The position numbers and the translations under genes are program-made. This document shows positions 18,737-27,625 of a DNA stretch of 64,000 bases, in pieces. The DNA lies in assembly GCA_963746605.1 (NCBI GenBank), contig CAVVCH010000049.1, positions 10,086 through 74,085 of the forward strand, in the 5' to 3' direction. Positions within the stretch are counted from its first letter, which is position 1, and every line of letters begins with the position of its first letter. The stretch is from CAVQSS01 sp963746605 (lineage in GTDB: Bacteria > Desulfobacterota > RBG-13-43-22). The notes beneath the pieces are model-generated. The model searched no databases. It was not told where the DNA came from and was given only the letters and a program-made list of their open reading frames with translations.

Positions 18737-19422
18737 TCGTGGCGGCCCGAGACGATGTACTTCAACAGGCCCGATCACGAGGCGCCCGCGCCCTGACCGA
18801 GTTCGAGGCCAAACGTTTCCTGTCGGATTATGGTTTCCCGGTCCCCTCGGAACAAACGGCGGATTCCCTGGAAGCGGCCCTGGCGGCCGCCGAGGCGATC
18901 GGCTATCCGGTGGCACTGAAAGGCTCGGGGAAGGAACTGCTTCACAAGACCGAATTGGGCCTGGTCAAGCTGGGCCTGAAAAACACCTCGGCGCTCAGGG
19001 AAGCCTATGATCAGTTGGCCGCCGCCGCCAAAGTGCCGTTGAAGGAAATGCTGGTTCAGCAGATGGTGGCCGGTGATCGGGAATTGGTGGCCGGAATGGT
19101 TCGCGATCCCCAGTTCGGGCCCAGTGTGATGTTCGGGTTGGGGGGCATTTACACGGAGGCCCTGGAAGATGTGGTTTTCCGGGTGGCCCCGCTTTCCCGC
19201 TGGGATGCCCTGCAAATGATGGAAGAATTTCGCGGGCGAAAGATCCTGGACGCCTTTCGAGGGATGCCGCCGGTCGACCGGAAAGCCCTGGCCGACATGT
19301 TGATCACCTTGGGAACAATAGGCCTGGAAAACCCCGCCATTCGTGAAATCGACGTCAATCCGTTGAAAATTCGACCGGACGGACAACCCATCGCGGTCGA
19401 TGCCCTGATCATATTGGGTTGA
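18733..19422 (+). CDS. NDP-forming acyl-CoA synthetase, beta subunit (ATP-grasp)
   Basis: A 229-residue ATP-grasp_5 protein. Residues 17-60 (LTEFEAKRFLSDYGFPVPSE) and YPVALKGSGKELLHKTELG show the usual start and nucleotide-binding lysine; VMFGLGGIYTEALEDVVFRV and REIDVNPLKI complete the fold. The TTG at 18733 overlaps the upstream stop as TTGA; a GTG two codons later (18739) is equally plausible and follows GGAGGAGGG. It forms one enzyme with the alpha subunit. It converges on a small membrane protein with only a one-base gap. Confidence 0.87.
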   Translation: MIVAARDDVLQQARSRGARALTEFEAKRFLSDYGFPVPSEQTADSLEAALAAAEAIGYPVALKGSGKELLHKTELGLVKLGLKNTSALREAYDQLAAAAKVPLKEMLVQQMVAGDRELVAGMVRDPQFGPSVMFGLGGIYTEALEDVVFRVAPLSRWDALQMMEEFRGRKILDAFRGMPPVDRKALADMLITLGTIGLENPAIREIDVNPLKIRPDGQPIAVDALIILG

Positions 19423-19423
19423 T

Positions 19424-19573
19424 TTATTTCTTTTCGGCGGAAACGGCCTTGCCTTCCCGGATCGGCTGGTCTTTGACTTTTGCGCCTCTGGAATCCTTGA
19501 AATCCCCGAAAAAGAAATAAATCAAACTGATAACAATCATAACGCCGAGAAGAAACAGACCTCTGATTCGCAC
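19424..19573 (-). CDS. Small single-pass membrane protein
   Basis: About 49 residues with one membrane helix (LFLLGVMIVISLIYFFF) and a charged C-terminal tail ending SAEKK. I prefer the GTG at 19573, which has GGAGGG seven bases upstream; a TTG at 19606 would overlap the activator stop as TTGA and give 60 residues. It follows the corrinoid activator on the same strand, so it may be its co-transcribed partner. I do not recognise a family. Confidence 0.5.
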   Translation of the reverse strand: MRIRGLFLLGVMIVISLIYFFFGDFKDSRGAKVKDQPIREGKAVSAEKK

Positions 19574-19602
19574 GAAAGAACCCTCCAGCTTTCTATCCCC
19601 AA

Positions 19603-21456
19603 TCAAATAAAATCCTTGAAATCCGTTGCCCCCGGAAACAGCAGGCTGTCTACCAGCAGCTCCTGAAAACGGCTGTTTCCGGCCAGTTCCACATACTCCA
19701 ATTTTCGGGCAATCCGGTCGGCCTCCTTTGCCCGGTTTTGATCCAGCAGGGTCAGACAGGCCCCAAGTCCTGCCGCGTTTCCTACGCCGCGGACCTTCGT
19801 TGCCGGTAAAGCCGGAATAAGTCCCAGGGTCCGGGCATCCTCCGGATCGGCATAATTTCCAAAGGCCCCGGCCAGAAGAACTTCCTCGATCGGGCTATCC
19901 CCGAACAATGCCATAAGTAAACTCACCCCGGCCTGGATGGCGGCCTTGGCCATCTGCACTTCCGCCGCATCCTTTTGGGTAAAGACGATCTCCTGGTCGG
20001 TCAGGGATTCCCATTTCCAGAGCAGCACCACCTCCGGACCGTCCCGGCCCTCCCTCTGGCGAGAGGAATGAATCGCCGGGTTAAAATTTCCTTTGGCCAA
20101 AAGGATCCCTCTCCGGATCATCTCCGCCACCACCGAAAGAATCCCGGACCCGCAGAGGCCCACAGCCGGCTGGTCCTCGATCGTCCGGAGACTGATCTCC
20201 AGGGTATTCGGATTGATTTGCACCCGATCTATGGCCCCGGCCGAGGCCCGCATGCCCCAGCGGATATGGCCGCCTTCGAAGGCCGGGCCGGCCGCCGTGG
20301 AACAGCAGAGCAGGCGGTCCCGGTTACCCAGGACAATTTCCCCGTTCGTACCCAGATCTATCAAAAGCCTGACCCGGCTGGACTTGTGAAGGCTCGTGGC
20401 CAGAATGCCGGCGATGATGTCGCTGCCGACAAAGCCGGCCTTGAGCGGCAGCATGTGCACCGTTCCGGACGGGTTGATGGCCAGGCCCGCGTCGCGGGCT
20501 TTAACCAACACACTTCCCTGGACCGCCGGCGGGTACGGGGCCTGGGCCAGATAGCGGGTCTCCAGCCCCAGAAAAAAATGATGCATGGCCGTATTTCCCG
20601 CCACGGCCGCTTCCAGGATCAGTTCCGCCTGAACGCCGGCCTTTTCCACCACCCGGCCGATCAGGTCATTGACCCCATCCCGAACAGCCTCCCGGAGTTG
20701 AACCGCCCCATTCCGTTCCTTATAGCAAAAAGCGATTCGAGTGATGACGTCATCCCCGAAATGAACCTGCGGATTCAGGGCCGAAGAAACCGCAAGCCGC
20801 TCCCCGGTTTGAAGGTCCAGCAGGTAGGCCACCAGTGTGGTCGTCCCGATGTCCACGGCCAGGCCCAGCAGCCGTTCTTCCAGTCCGGGAAATAATCCAA
20901 CCACTTCCCGGCCGTTCCGGACAGCCGCCGTGACCCGATTTTCCAAGGCCCGAAGGGTGTGAGGGAGGTGCGGCAGAACGAACGGGTCGACATCGACTTT
21001 TTTCAACCCATAATCCGCTTCCAGGGCTTGAAGCAGTCTTTCGCGGTCGGCGGTCACCTGCCCCAGGACCGGCGGAGGCACCTCCAGATAATAGGGTTCC
21101 ACAGCTGACTGCAGGCGGACCGAGAGTTCGCTGAACCCGTCGGAGGTCAAAATAACGGGAGGTCGGATTTGGCTCTCTTCCGGAATACGCACCCTGGCCT
21201 CGCCGGACAGGACTGTTTTACAGGCCAGCCGATAGCCCTTTTCAGCCAATTCCCCCAGAAATTCCCGTTCCCTTTTCGTTGGCGCCGGTAAAACTCCCCG
21301 GGTATTTTCAATGATGACCCGGCAACGCCCGCAGATCTCCTTCCCCCCGCAGGCGGCCTGCAGCGGCAGACCCAGCTCCCGCGCCAGTTCTAACAAGGTC
21401 CGTCGGCCGTCGGTTTCGATGGTTTTTTGAAAAGGCAGGAAGGATATTTTTCCCAT
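19603..21456 (-). CDS. Corrinoid-protein reductive activator (2Fe-2S/ASKHA, COG3894)
   Basis: A 617-residue protein that, by family, uses ATP to reduce an inactive Co(II) corrinoid back to Co(I) (RamA/RACo role). The N-terminal plant-type ferredoxin domain holds CGGKEICGRC near 36-45 and a last Cys in RLACKTVL. The C-terminal actin-like domain (DUF4445) shows LAVDIGTTTLVAYLLD, AAVAGNTAMHHF, LIDLGTNGEIVLG and LLAGAFGNYADPEDA. It lies 78 bases downstream of the multi-domain methyltransferase gene on the same strand, which names its likely client. A paralogue (acsV) is at 41805. Confidence 0.9.
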   Translation of the reverse strand: MGKISFLPFQKTIETDGRRTLLELARELGLPLQAACGGKEICGRCRVIIENTRGVLPAPTKREREFLGELAEKGYRLACKTVLSGEARVRIPEESQIRPPVILTSDGFSELSVRLQSAVEPYYLEVPPPVLGQVTADRERLLQALEADYGLKKVDVDPFVLPHLPHTLRALENRVTAAVRNGREVVGLFPGLEERLLGLAVDIGTTTLVAYLLDLQTGERLAVSSALNPQVHFGDDVITRIAFCYKERNGAVQLREAVRDGVNDLIGRVVEKAGVQAELILEAAVAGNTAMHHFFLGLETRYLAQAPYPPAVQGSVLVKARDAGLAINPSGTVHMLPLKAGFVGSDIIAGILATSLHKSSRVRLLIDLGTNGEIVLGNRDRLLCCSTAAGPAFEGGHIRWGMRASAGAIDRVQINPNTLEISLRTIEDQPAVGLCGSGILSVVAEMIRRGILLAKGNFNPAIHSSRQREGRDGPEVVLLWKWESLTDQEIVFTQKDAAEVQMAKAAIQAGVSLLMALFGDSPIEEVLLAGAFGNYADPEDARTLGLIPALPATKVRGVGNAAGLGACLTLLDQNRAKEADRIARKLEYVELAGNSRFQELLVDSLLFPGATDFKDFI

Positions 21457-21534
21457 AAATTTCGTTTGAATTCATTATCCTGGTAGAGCCCACCCCCGGT
21501 AGTTGCCCATGCCAGGACCCAACCCAAAACATTG

Positions 21535-24166
21535 TCACTGAACCCCCAACATCCGCTTGATCTTTTTCAACCCGTCGGCAGCGTCTTTGGCGTGTGCGTC
21601 GGCGCCGCAGGTTTCAAGAACGAATTTCGGGGTGAGGGCCGCGCCGCCGCAGACCACCTTCACCTGATGGCCGACGTCGCTGCCCCTGATGGCTTTTACG
21701 GTCTGTTCCACAAAAGGGTCGCCGGTGGTCAGGAGCGATGACAGGCCGACCACCCCGGCTTGATGTTTGCGGGCCTCCTCCACAAACCGCTCCACAGGAA
21801 CGTTTTCTCCCAGATCAATCACCCGGAAGCCGGCCGATTCCAGCAGCAGCTTCACCAGGTTTTTCCCGATGTCGTGCAAGTCGCCGAACACCGTGCCGAG
21901 CACAATGGTAGCCAAAGGGGCTTCCTCGGCCGCCTGCTTCAAATGGGGCTTGACCAGGTCCACGCAGGCCTGCATGGCCTTGGCCGAAACCATCATTTCC
22001 GGGACGAAAATTTTCCGGTTTTCGAAACGCTCTCCCACCAGGTTTAGGGCCGGGATCAGCGTCCCTTGGATGATTTCCTCCGGATCGGTGCCCTTCTCCA
22101 GGGCCTGACGGGTCAGGTCCTCCGCCTCCCTTCGCTTCCCCTCGATCACCGCCGCTTTCAGCCGTTCCAGATCACTGATGGGAGTTTCGGAGGACACCGG
22201 TTCCCTCATCGCCTCCGCTTCCCCTACGGCCTTCCGGCCTGTGGCGGCGATGTACTTCAGGCAGTGTTCATCCTTGCCCAGCAGCAGATCTCCCAGCAAA
22301 GCCGCCCGGTGCATTTCCCAGACCGTGGGATCGAGGATGGCGCAGGTGAGCCCGCTCAAAACTGCCATGTTCAAAAAGGCCGCGTTGATGGCCGTGCGGT
22401 CCGGCAGCCCAAAGGAGATATTGGAAAGACCGAGGGTCTGGTTGACGCCCAGCTCCTCCCGGATCATCCGCAGGGCCTTCAGGGTTTCCAGGGCGGTACG
22501 GGGATCAGCGCTCAAGGCCATGGCCAGGGGATCGATGATCACGTCTTCCCGGGATATTCCTATTTTTTCAGCGCGCTTCACGATGGTTCGGGCGATCTCC
22601 AGTCGGTCTTCGGCCTTTCGCGGGATCCCCCGGTCATCCATGGTCAGGCCGATCACCGCCGCCCCATAGGCCTTGACCAGAGGCAGGATCCGCTCCAGTT
22701 TTTCCGGTTCTCCGTTCACGGAATTGATCAGGGCCTTTCCCTGATAGACTTTCAGGCCGGCTTCCAGTGCCCGAGGCAACGCCGAGTCGAGGCAGAGCGG
22801 CACGTCCGTCACCTCCTGAATGGCGCGGACGGCCTCCGCCAGGACCCGCGGTTCGTCAATGCCGGAAACCCCCACATTGACATCCAGACAGGTGCGCCCC
22901 TTCCCGAACCTGGGCCAGAGCCTCTTCCTGCACCATTTTCAAGTTCCCTTCTTCCAGGGCCTGGGCCAGCTTTTTCCTCCCCGTAGGATTGATTCGTTCC
23001 CCGATAATGACCAGAGGAAGATCGGCTCCAATCCTTACCGTTCGGGTCGGGCTTTTAATTACCGTTTCAACCAGCGTGGCCTCTTTATAAATTGAAGGGA
23101 CAATGGTTTTTTTCTTTTTCAAGGTTTTCTTTTTTGAAATCTTCCCATACTCGGCCGCCGTCCGCCGGGCCGCCTTCACGTTTTCATCCGGAGTGCCGTA
23201 GGTCAGCCCCACCGTGTCGATGGAGAAATTGTCCAGGGGATCGCCCTGGTCGATCAGCCGCCGCACCTCTTCAGAGACGTCTTCCGGGCTCCCGTTTTTC
23301 ATCAGGACCGGATTGATGCGGGCATTGACGGCCACCTTGGGCCCCAGGACCTCGCGGGTCCGCCGGACATCCGATCCGAAACCGATCTCCAGAAATTTCA
23401 GGTGTCGGACCTGGGCGTAACCCTCCAAGACCTGGTTCACCGATCCGCAGTGGTGAATCCCCAGGGGATGGCAGGCCTTGGCCACCTGATTGTCATAGGG
23501 CAGGTTGAATTTTTCGTAGGTGGCCAGAGAAATCTGTTCCACGGTGCAGTTGGGCAGAACATAAATCCGGGGATCGCACATGGGGGTTACATCCATGGCC
23601 CCGGTCCCGGTAATTTTATAGATGAATTGAAATAACCGGATGATGGCCTGGGTGCAGATCGTCAACAGGTGATGGCACAAATCCGGTTTTTCAAAATAGT
23701 CGAAATAAAGCTGTTCGCCGCGAAGCTTCAGGGCCAGGTTCTGGACTCCGGTAGTATTAATATCCCCAATGACCCGCCCGAATTTGCTCCGGAGATATTC
23801 GATCTGCTTGATCACCTCGGTCAGGGGATAGGCCTTGGTAATGTCCGGGACTTCCAGTTTCAGGATTGCTTCATCCGACAGGTTCAGCGGCAGGGCCCAG
23901 GGCAGGGCGTCCTTCTCAAAGACGATCTCGCAGCCGAAAACAGCCGGCAGCATGACCATGCCGAAGGTGATGAAGGGTTTGGGCTTCGGGTCCGGGTCCC
24001 CCAGGCCCACGTCACCAAAACGCTCATACAGCCTTTTGTCCATTTCCAGACGAGCGGCAATCCGGACTTCCGGGTCGAAATAATAATTTCGGTCATACGA
24101 AATGCCGTACTGCTTGTTCCACCAGTCCGGGTAGAACCCGACGCCCAAAGGTAGGTGTTCTTTCAA
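21535..24166 (-). CDS. Three-module corrinoid methyltransferase fusion (URO-D + pterin methyltransferase + B12 protein; frameshifted)
   Basis: About 875 residues when joined. Module 1 (to about 390) is a uroporphyrinogen-decarboxylase-like methyltransferase of the MtaA/CmuA kind (ITGTGAMDVTPMCDPRIY; ACHPLGIHHCGSVNQVLEG). Module 2 (about 410-660) is a MetH/AcsE-like pterin-binding barrel (LVIIGERINPTGRKKL, CLDVNVG, INSVNGEPEKLERILPLV, TLGLSNISFGLP). Module 3 is a B12 cap plus Rossmann domain with the DxHxxG cobalt ligand in FGDLHDIGKNLVKLL, then GLSSLLTT and VVCGGAAL. The frame changes near 22893 inside the start of module 2; removing one base restores EGATCLDVNVG. I start at TTG 24166 (KEHLPLGVGF), which follows AAGGGGAG. 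The activator gene follows at once. The methyl donor is unknown. Confidence 0.85.
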
Positions 24167-24265
24167 TGGCTCTCCCCTTTTCCCATCATTTTCGGTCGGG
24201 AAAAATGTTGACAACCCCTGACATTAATAATAAGTTTTTCTAAAAGCAAGGAGTTTCGGTAAGAT

Positions 24266-25828
24266 ATGAATCTTTCTCGGATCATCAATCGCCCCTTGAA
24301 GGAAACCCCCCAAAAAACCGCGATTATTTTCGAAGACCGGCGCATCTCTTACGCGGAACTTGACACCCTGATCGATCGGGCCGCCGCCGGTTTCCTGAAA
24401 CTGGGAATCCATAAAGGAGACGTGCTCTCCCTCTTTCTCCCTAGTCTACCGGAGTTGATCATCGGGTATCTGGGAACGGTCCGGGCCGGATTGGTCGTCA
24501 ATGTGGTCAACGCCATGCTCAAGGAGCAGGAGGTCGGCTATATCCTGAAGGATTGCAGTTCCAGGGCGGTGCTGGTGGATTCCGCCCGACTGCCGATCAT
24601 TGAAGCCATCCGACCTGAGGTAAAATCCCTGACCACCGTGATCCCGATCGAGGATTCCCTAGAAAGCGGGGGCCCCTCCTTAATAAACATCCTGAAGGAA
24701 TCCGGATCTTCCTTTGATGACCCTGGAACCAAAGGCAGCGACACCTGCCACCTCATGTACACCTCCGGGACCACGGGTTGGCCCAAGGGGGTCATGGCCA
24801 CCCATCTGAACATCTGGCATAACGCCGTCGAATTTGGAAAAGTCCATTACAACCCCCAGGACACCATTATGGTGGCCACTCCGATTTTTCACTGCTGGGG
24901 GCTGATTAATGGGACCTTCGGCATGCTCTCCCGAGGAGGCACGGTGATCACGGTGGAGCGCTTTTTCCCTGAAAAAGCCGTTAAGGATATCGAGCGGTTA
25001 AGGCCCACGATCTTTATTGGCGTCCCCCCCATGTATAACCTGATCCTCAAGCAGCCGGACCTGACCCGTCGCGATCTGTCCTCTGTCGTCTTTTGCCTGT
25101 CCGCCGCCACCAAGATGCCGGAAAATCTTATTCACCAGGTCCAGGAAAAAATGAACTGGCGCTACGCCGAAGCCTGGGGCCTGACCGAGGTCTCCTGCGT
25201 GGGCGCCACCTCGCCCTACGCCCAAACCCGAATCGGCTCCTGCGGCCGAGGAATGGCCGATGCCCAAATGAAAGTGGTCGATCCCAACGGCCGGACCCTT
25301 CCTCCGGGGGAACAGGGAGAACTTTGCGTGCGGGGGACTTGTGTCACCCGCGGGTACCTGAACAAACCCGAGGCCACCCAACAGGTCTTTGATGCCGAAG
25401 GCTGGTTCCACTCGGGGGACATTGCCTATATGGATGAAGAGGGTTATGCCTATATCGTCGATCGCCTGAAAGATATGATCAACGTGGGCGGTGAGAAAGT
25501 TTTTCCCTCGGAAGTGGAAGATATGATGCTGGCCCATCCCTTGATTAAGGACGTGGTCGTCGTCGGCGTCGCCGATGAACTCAAAGGGGAGGCCCCTAAG
25601 GCCTTCATTCAGCTCAAGGAGGGTGAGACCGCTAGCGCCGAAGAAATCCGGGCCTTCTGTAAGGCCAAGATGGCCCCCTACAAAGTCCCGTCGGCCGTGG
25701 AATTTATCGATGAGATCCCCCGATCAGCGGCCGGGAAGGCCCTCCGGCGGCTCCTGCGGGATCGGGAAACGACACGGTACCCATATAACAGAGAAATCTT
25801 TGATGGGAATAGTGGAAGAATGGAATGA
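24266..25828 (+). CDS. AMP-forming acyl-CoA synthetase
   Basis: A 520-residue ANL-superfamily ligase that adenylates a carboxylic acid and transfers it to CoA. Key motifs: MYTSGTTGWPKGVMATH (phosphate loop), YAEAWGLTEVS, the hinge YIVDRLKDMINVGGEKVFP, and the catalytic Lys in PRSAAGKALRRLL. Substrate class cannot be fixed; length and motifs resemble medium/long-chain ligases. The ATG is 11 bases after AAGGAG. It is divergent from the methyltransferase fusion; a TTGACA in the shared 99-base gap (24208-24213) may belong to its promoter, but the matching -10 is weak. The last codons lie inside a TGGAA repeat. Confidence 0.88.
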   Translation: MNLSRIINRPLKETPQKTAIIFEDRRISYAELDTLIDRAAAGFLKLGIHKGDVLSLFLPSLPELIIGYLGTVRAGLVVNVVNAMLKEQEVGYILKDCSSRAVLVDSARLPIIEAIRPEVKSLTTVIPIEDSLESGGPSLINILKESGSSFDDPGTKGSDTCHLMYTSGTTGWPKGVMATHLNIWHNAVEFGKVHYNPQDTIMVATPIFHCWGLINGTFGMLSRGGTVITVERFFPEKAVKDIERLRPTIFIGVPPMYNLILKQPDLTRRDLSSVVFCLSAATKMPENLIHQVQEKMNWRYAEAWGLTEVSCVGATSPYAQTRIGSCGRGMADAQMKVVDPNGRTLPPGEQGELCVRGTCVTRGYLNKPEATQQVFDAEGWFHSGDIAYMDEEGYAYIVDRLKDMINVGGEKVFPSEVEDMMLAHPLIKDVVVVGVADELKGEAPKAFIQLKEGETASAEEIRAFCKAKMAPYKVPSAVEFIDEIPRSAAGKALRRLLRDRETTRYPYNREIFDGNSGRME

Positions 25829-25906
25829 TGGAATAGCGATTAAAACGTTAGACCGTAAGCCATTTTTTCCATTTTTCCAATCTTCCATTTTTCCCCCCAT
25901 TTTTTT
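25803..25906. repeat. TGGAA/TTCCA inverted low-complexity repeat
   Basis: A run of TGGAA units (25812-25834) is followed at about 25 bases by a run of complementary TTCCA units (25867-25892). They can fold into a long imperfect hairpin ending in a T-rich stretch. The left arm encodes the last residues of the ligase; the right arm ends just before the SD of the enoyl-CoA hydratase gene. Confidence 0.55.
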
Positions 25907-25920
25907 TCAGGAGGCCCCCC

Positions 25921-26700
25921 ATGTCCTACCAGCACATCCTTTATGAAGAAAAAGAGCACATCGGCATTTTGACTTTAAACCGGCCGGAGAAGCGCAATGC
26001 CCTGGGCATCCAGGCCGAACTGGAAATGACCCACTGTTTGAAGGTGGCCGGCCACGAGAAAACCGTTCGGGTGATCATCATCAAAGCCGCCGGGGATCTC
26101 TTCTGCTCCGGTCATGACCGGCTGGAGATCCTGAATCAGCCGATCAACGACGTCCGTCGGTTCTTTCAAACCTGCATCGATCTGTACGACGCCCTGCGAT
26201 CCATCCCCCAGCCGGTCATCGCCCAGGTACAGGGAATCGCCATGGCCGGGGGCTGTCACCTGGTAGCCGGCTGCGACCTGGCCGTGGCCGCTGAAAAAAA
26301 AGCCAAGTTTTCCATGTCGGGAATCAAGATCGGGTACAACTGTTCGACGCCCACGGTGGCCGTCAGCCGAGCCATCGGCTCTAAGCGCTGCCTGGAAATG
26401 CTTTTTACCGGAAATTTTATTGGTGCCCAACAAGCCCTGGAATGGGGGTTAATCAACCGGGTGGTCCCCGACGAAAAACTTGAAGAAGAGACCGGGAAGC
26501 TGGCCCGGGAAATCGCTCAGTACAGCATCCTGGTCCTGGGTACGGCCAAGCAGCACTACTACCAGCAGATCGACATGCCCGAGCGCCAGGCCTATCATTA
26601 TGCCAAGGAGTTGATGGCCTCCCAGGCCCAGTGGCCCGACGCCATCGAGGGCATGACGGCTTCCATTGAAAAAAGACAGCCGGAGTGGAAGGAGCGATAA
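25921..26700 (+). CDS. Enoyl-CoA hydratase/isomerase family protein, ECHDC3-like
   Basis: A 259-residue crotonase-fold protein. The first oxyanion-hole strand reads DLFCSGHDRLEIL and the second AMAGGCHLVAGCDLAVAA. The usual GAGGTQRL segment carrying the first catalytic Glu is replaced by GYNCSTPTVAVSRAIGS, as in ECHDC3-type proteins, so hydratase activity is doubtful; a hydrolase, isomerase or non-catalytic role is possible. The ATG has CAGGAGG upstream. It lies 92 bases after the AMP-ligase on the same strand, with a repeat hairpin between them. Confidence 0.85.
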   Translation: MSYQHILYEEKEHIGILTLNRPEKRNALGIQAELEMTHCLKVAGHEKTVRVIIIKAAGDLFCSGHDRLEILNQPINDVRRFFQTCIDLYDALRSIPQPVIAQVQGIAMAGGCHLVAGCDLAVAAEKKAKFSMSGIKIGYNCSTPTVAVSRAIGSKRCLEMLFTGNFIGAQQALEWGLINRVVPDEKLEEETGKLAREIAQYSILVLGTAKQHYYQQIDMPERQAYHYAKELMASQAQWPDAIEGMTASIEKRQPEWKER

Positions 26701-26790
26701 CCATAAAAGCCACCCCTTCCGAAGCCTGCACTGGAAATAGACAGGCCGGGAGGATTTTTACCTAAAGAAACGATTTAAAGTCATTCGAAA

Positions 26791-27520
26791 TCAATGACCA
26801 CCGGGAGGGATAGGGGCCTGTTGAAAGCGGGTTTGATAGTCCCTGAATAGTCGCACCGCCTCTTCTTCCTCCACGTCCATCCAGCGTCGATAGGCCTCGG
26901 CTACGGAAAAACCCCAGCCTTCGCGGATATTGGCGCAGTAAAGGGCGTCCACCTCCCGAGCCACCTGGACGCACCCGGTCGGCGCTGCCGGTCGGTACGG
27001 CAACGATGATCTCCCTCGACCCCAGGCGGCGAACCGCCGCTGCCGCCACCAGCAAGGTAAAGCCCGAGGCCAGGCCGTCGTCCACCAGGATGGCGGCTTT
27101 CCGGCTGAGATCCGGAAAAGGCCGCTCCCCTAGGAATTTCTTGACCCGCCGCTGCACCTTCTGCCGGGTCTTCTCGACCCCTTCGGCGATCTGTTGTTCG
27201 CTCAATCGCAGGTGGGGCAGCAGGTCTTCATTGATCCGCACCGTTCCGTCGAAGGCCACGGCCCCGTAACCGGCCTCGGTGTTCCAGGGCAGGGTGATCT
27301 TGCTGACCACGGCGGCCTCCAGGGCCAGGTTCAATTCTTCGGCAATCGCCACGCCCACCGGGACACCGCCCGAGGGAATCGCCAGGATCAAGGAATCGGT
27401 CCCCTTAAACTTCCCCAGCATACCCGCCACCACCCGGCCGGCGTGATCCCGGCTCCGAAAGATACGGATCTGATCCCGTAGTTCGGGCAACTCTAAGATG
27501 TTATACGGGTTATCTGACAT
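26791..27520 (-). CDS. Phosphoribosyltransferase-family protein (frameshifted)
   Basis: About 242 residues when joined. The PRPP-binding loop reads AAILVDDGLASGFTLL and the fold begins LILAIPSGGVPVGVAIAEEL, as in the stand-alone phosphoribosyltransferase-domain proteins often found beside esterases or in stress operons. The reading frame shifts near 26985-27000: EIIVAVP continues as APTGCVQVAREVDALYCAN and ends FQQAPIPPGGH at 26791. The substrate base is unknown. It converges on the enoyl-CoA hydratase-like gene and is divergent from the ligase at 27626. Confidence 0.8.
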
Positions 27521-27547
27521 TACTCTTATCGGCTTTAATGCTTAAAA

Positions 27548-27584
27548 AAAATTGACCATAGACCAATTTTATTGATGATATAAT
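27548..27584 (+). promoter_or_regulatory. Candidate promoter with overlapping inverted repeat
   Basis: A perfect -10 hexamer TATAAT (27579-27584) lies 41 bases before the ligase start. No good -35 is present at 16-18 bases; instead an inverted repeat AAAATTG-N9-CAATTTT (27548-27570) covers that position, as expected for an activator-dependent or repressed promoter. Confidence 0.42.
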
Positions 27585-27625
27585 AATTACAATAAAAATA
27601 ACACCACTATCGGGACGACCTTAGA

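Noticed and set aside
19975..20895. A 306-codon plus-strand frame across the corrinoid activator
   Set aside because: Antisense to conserved ferredoxin and ASKHA motifs; low-complexity composition.
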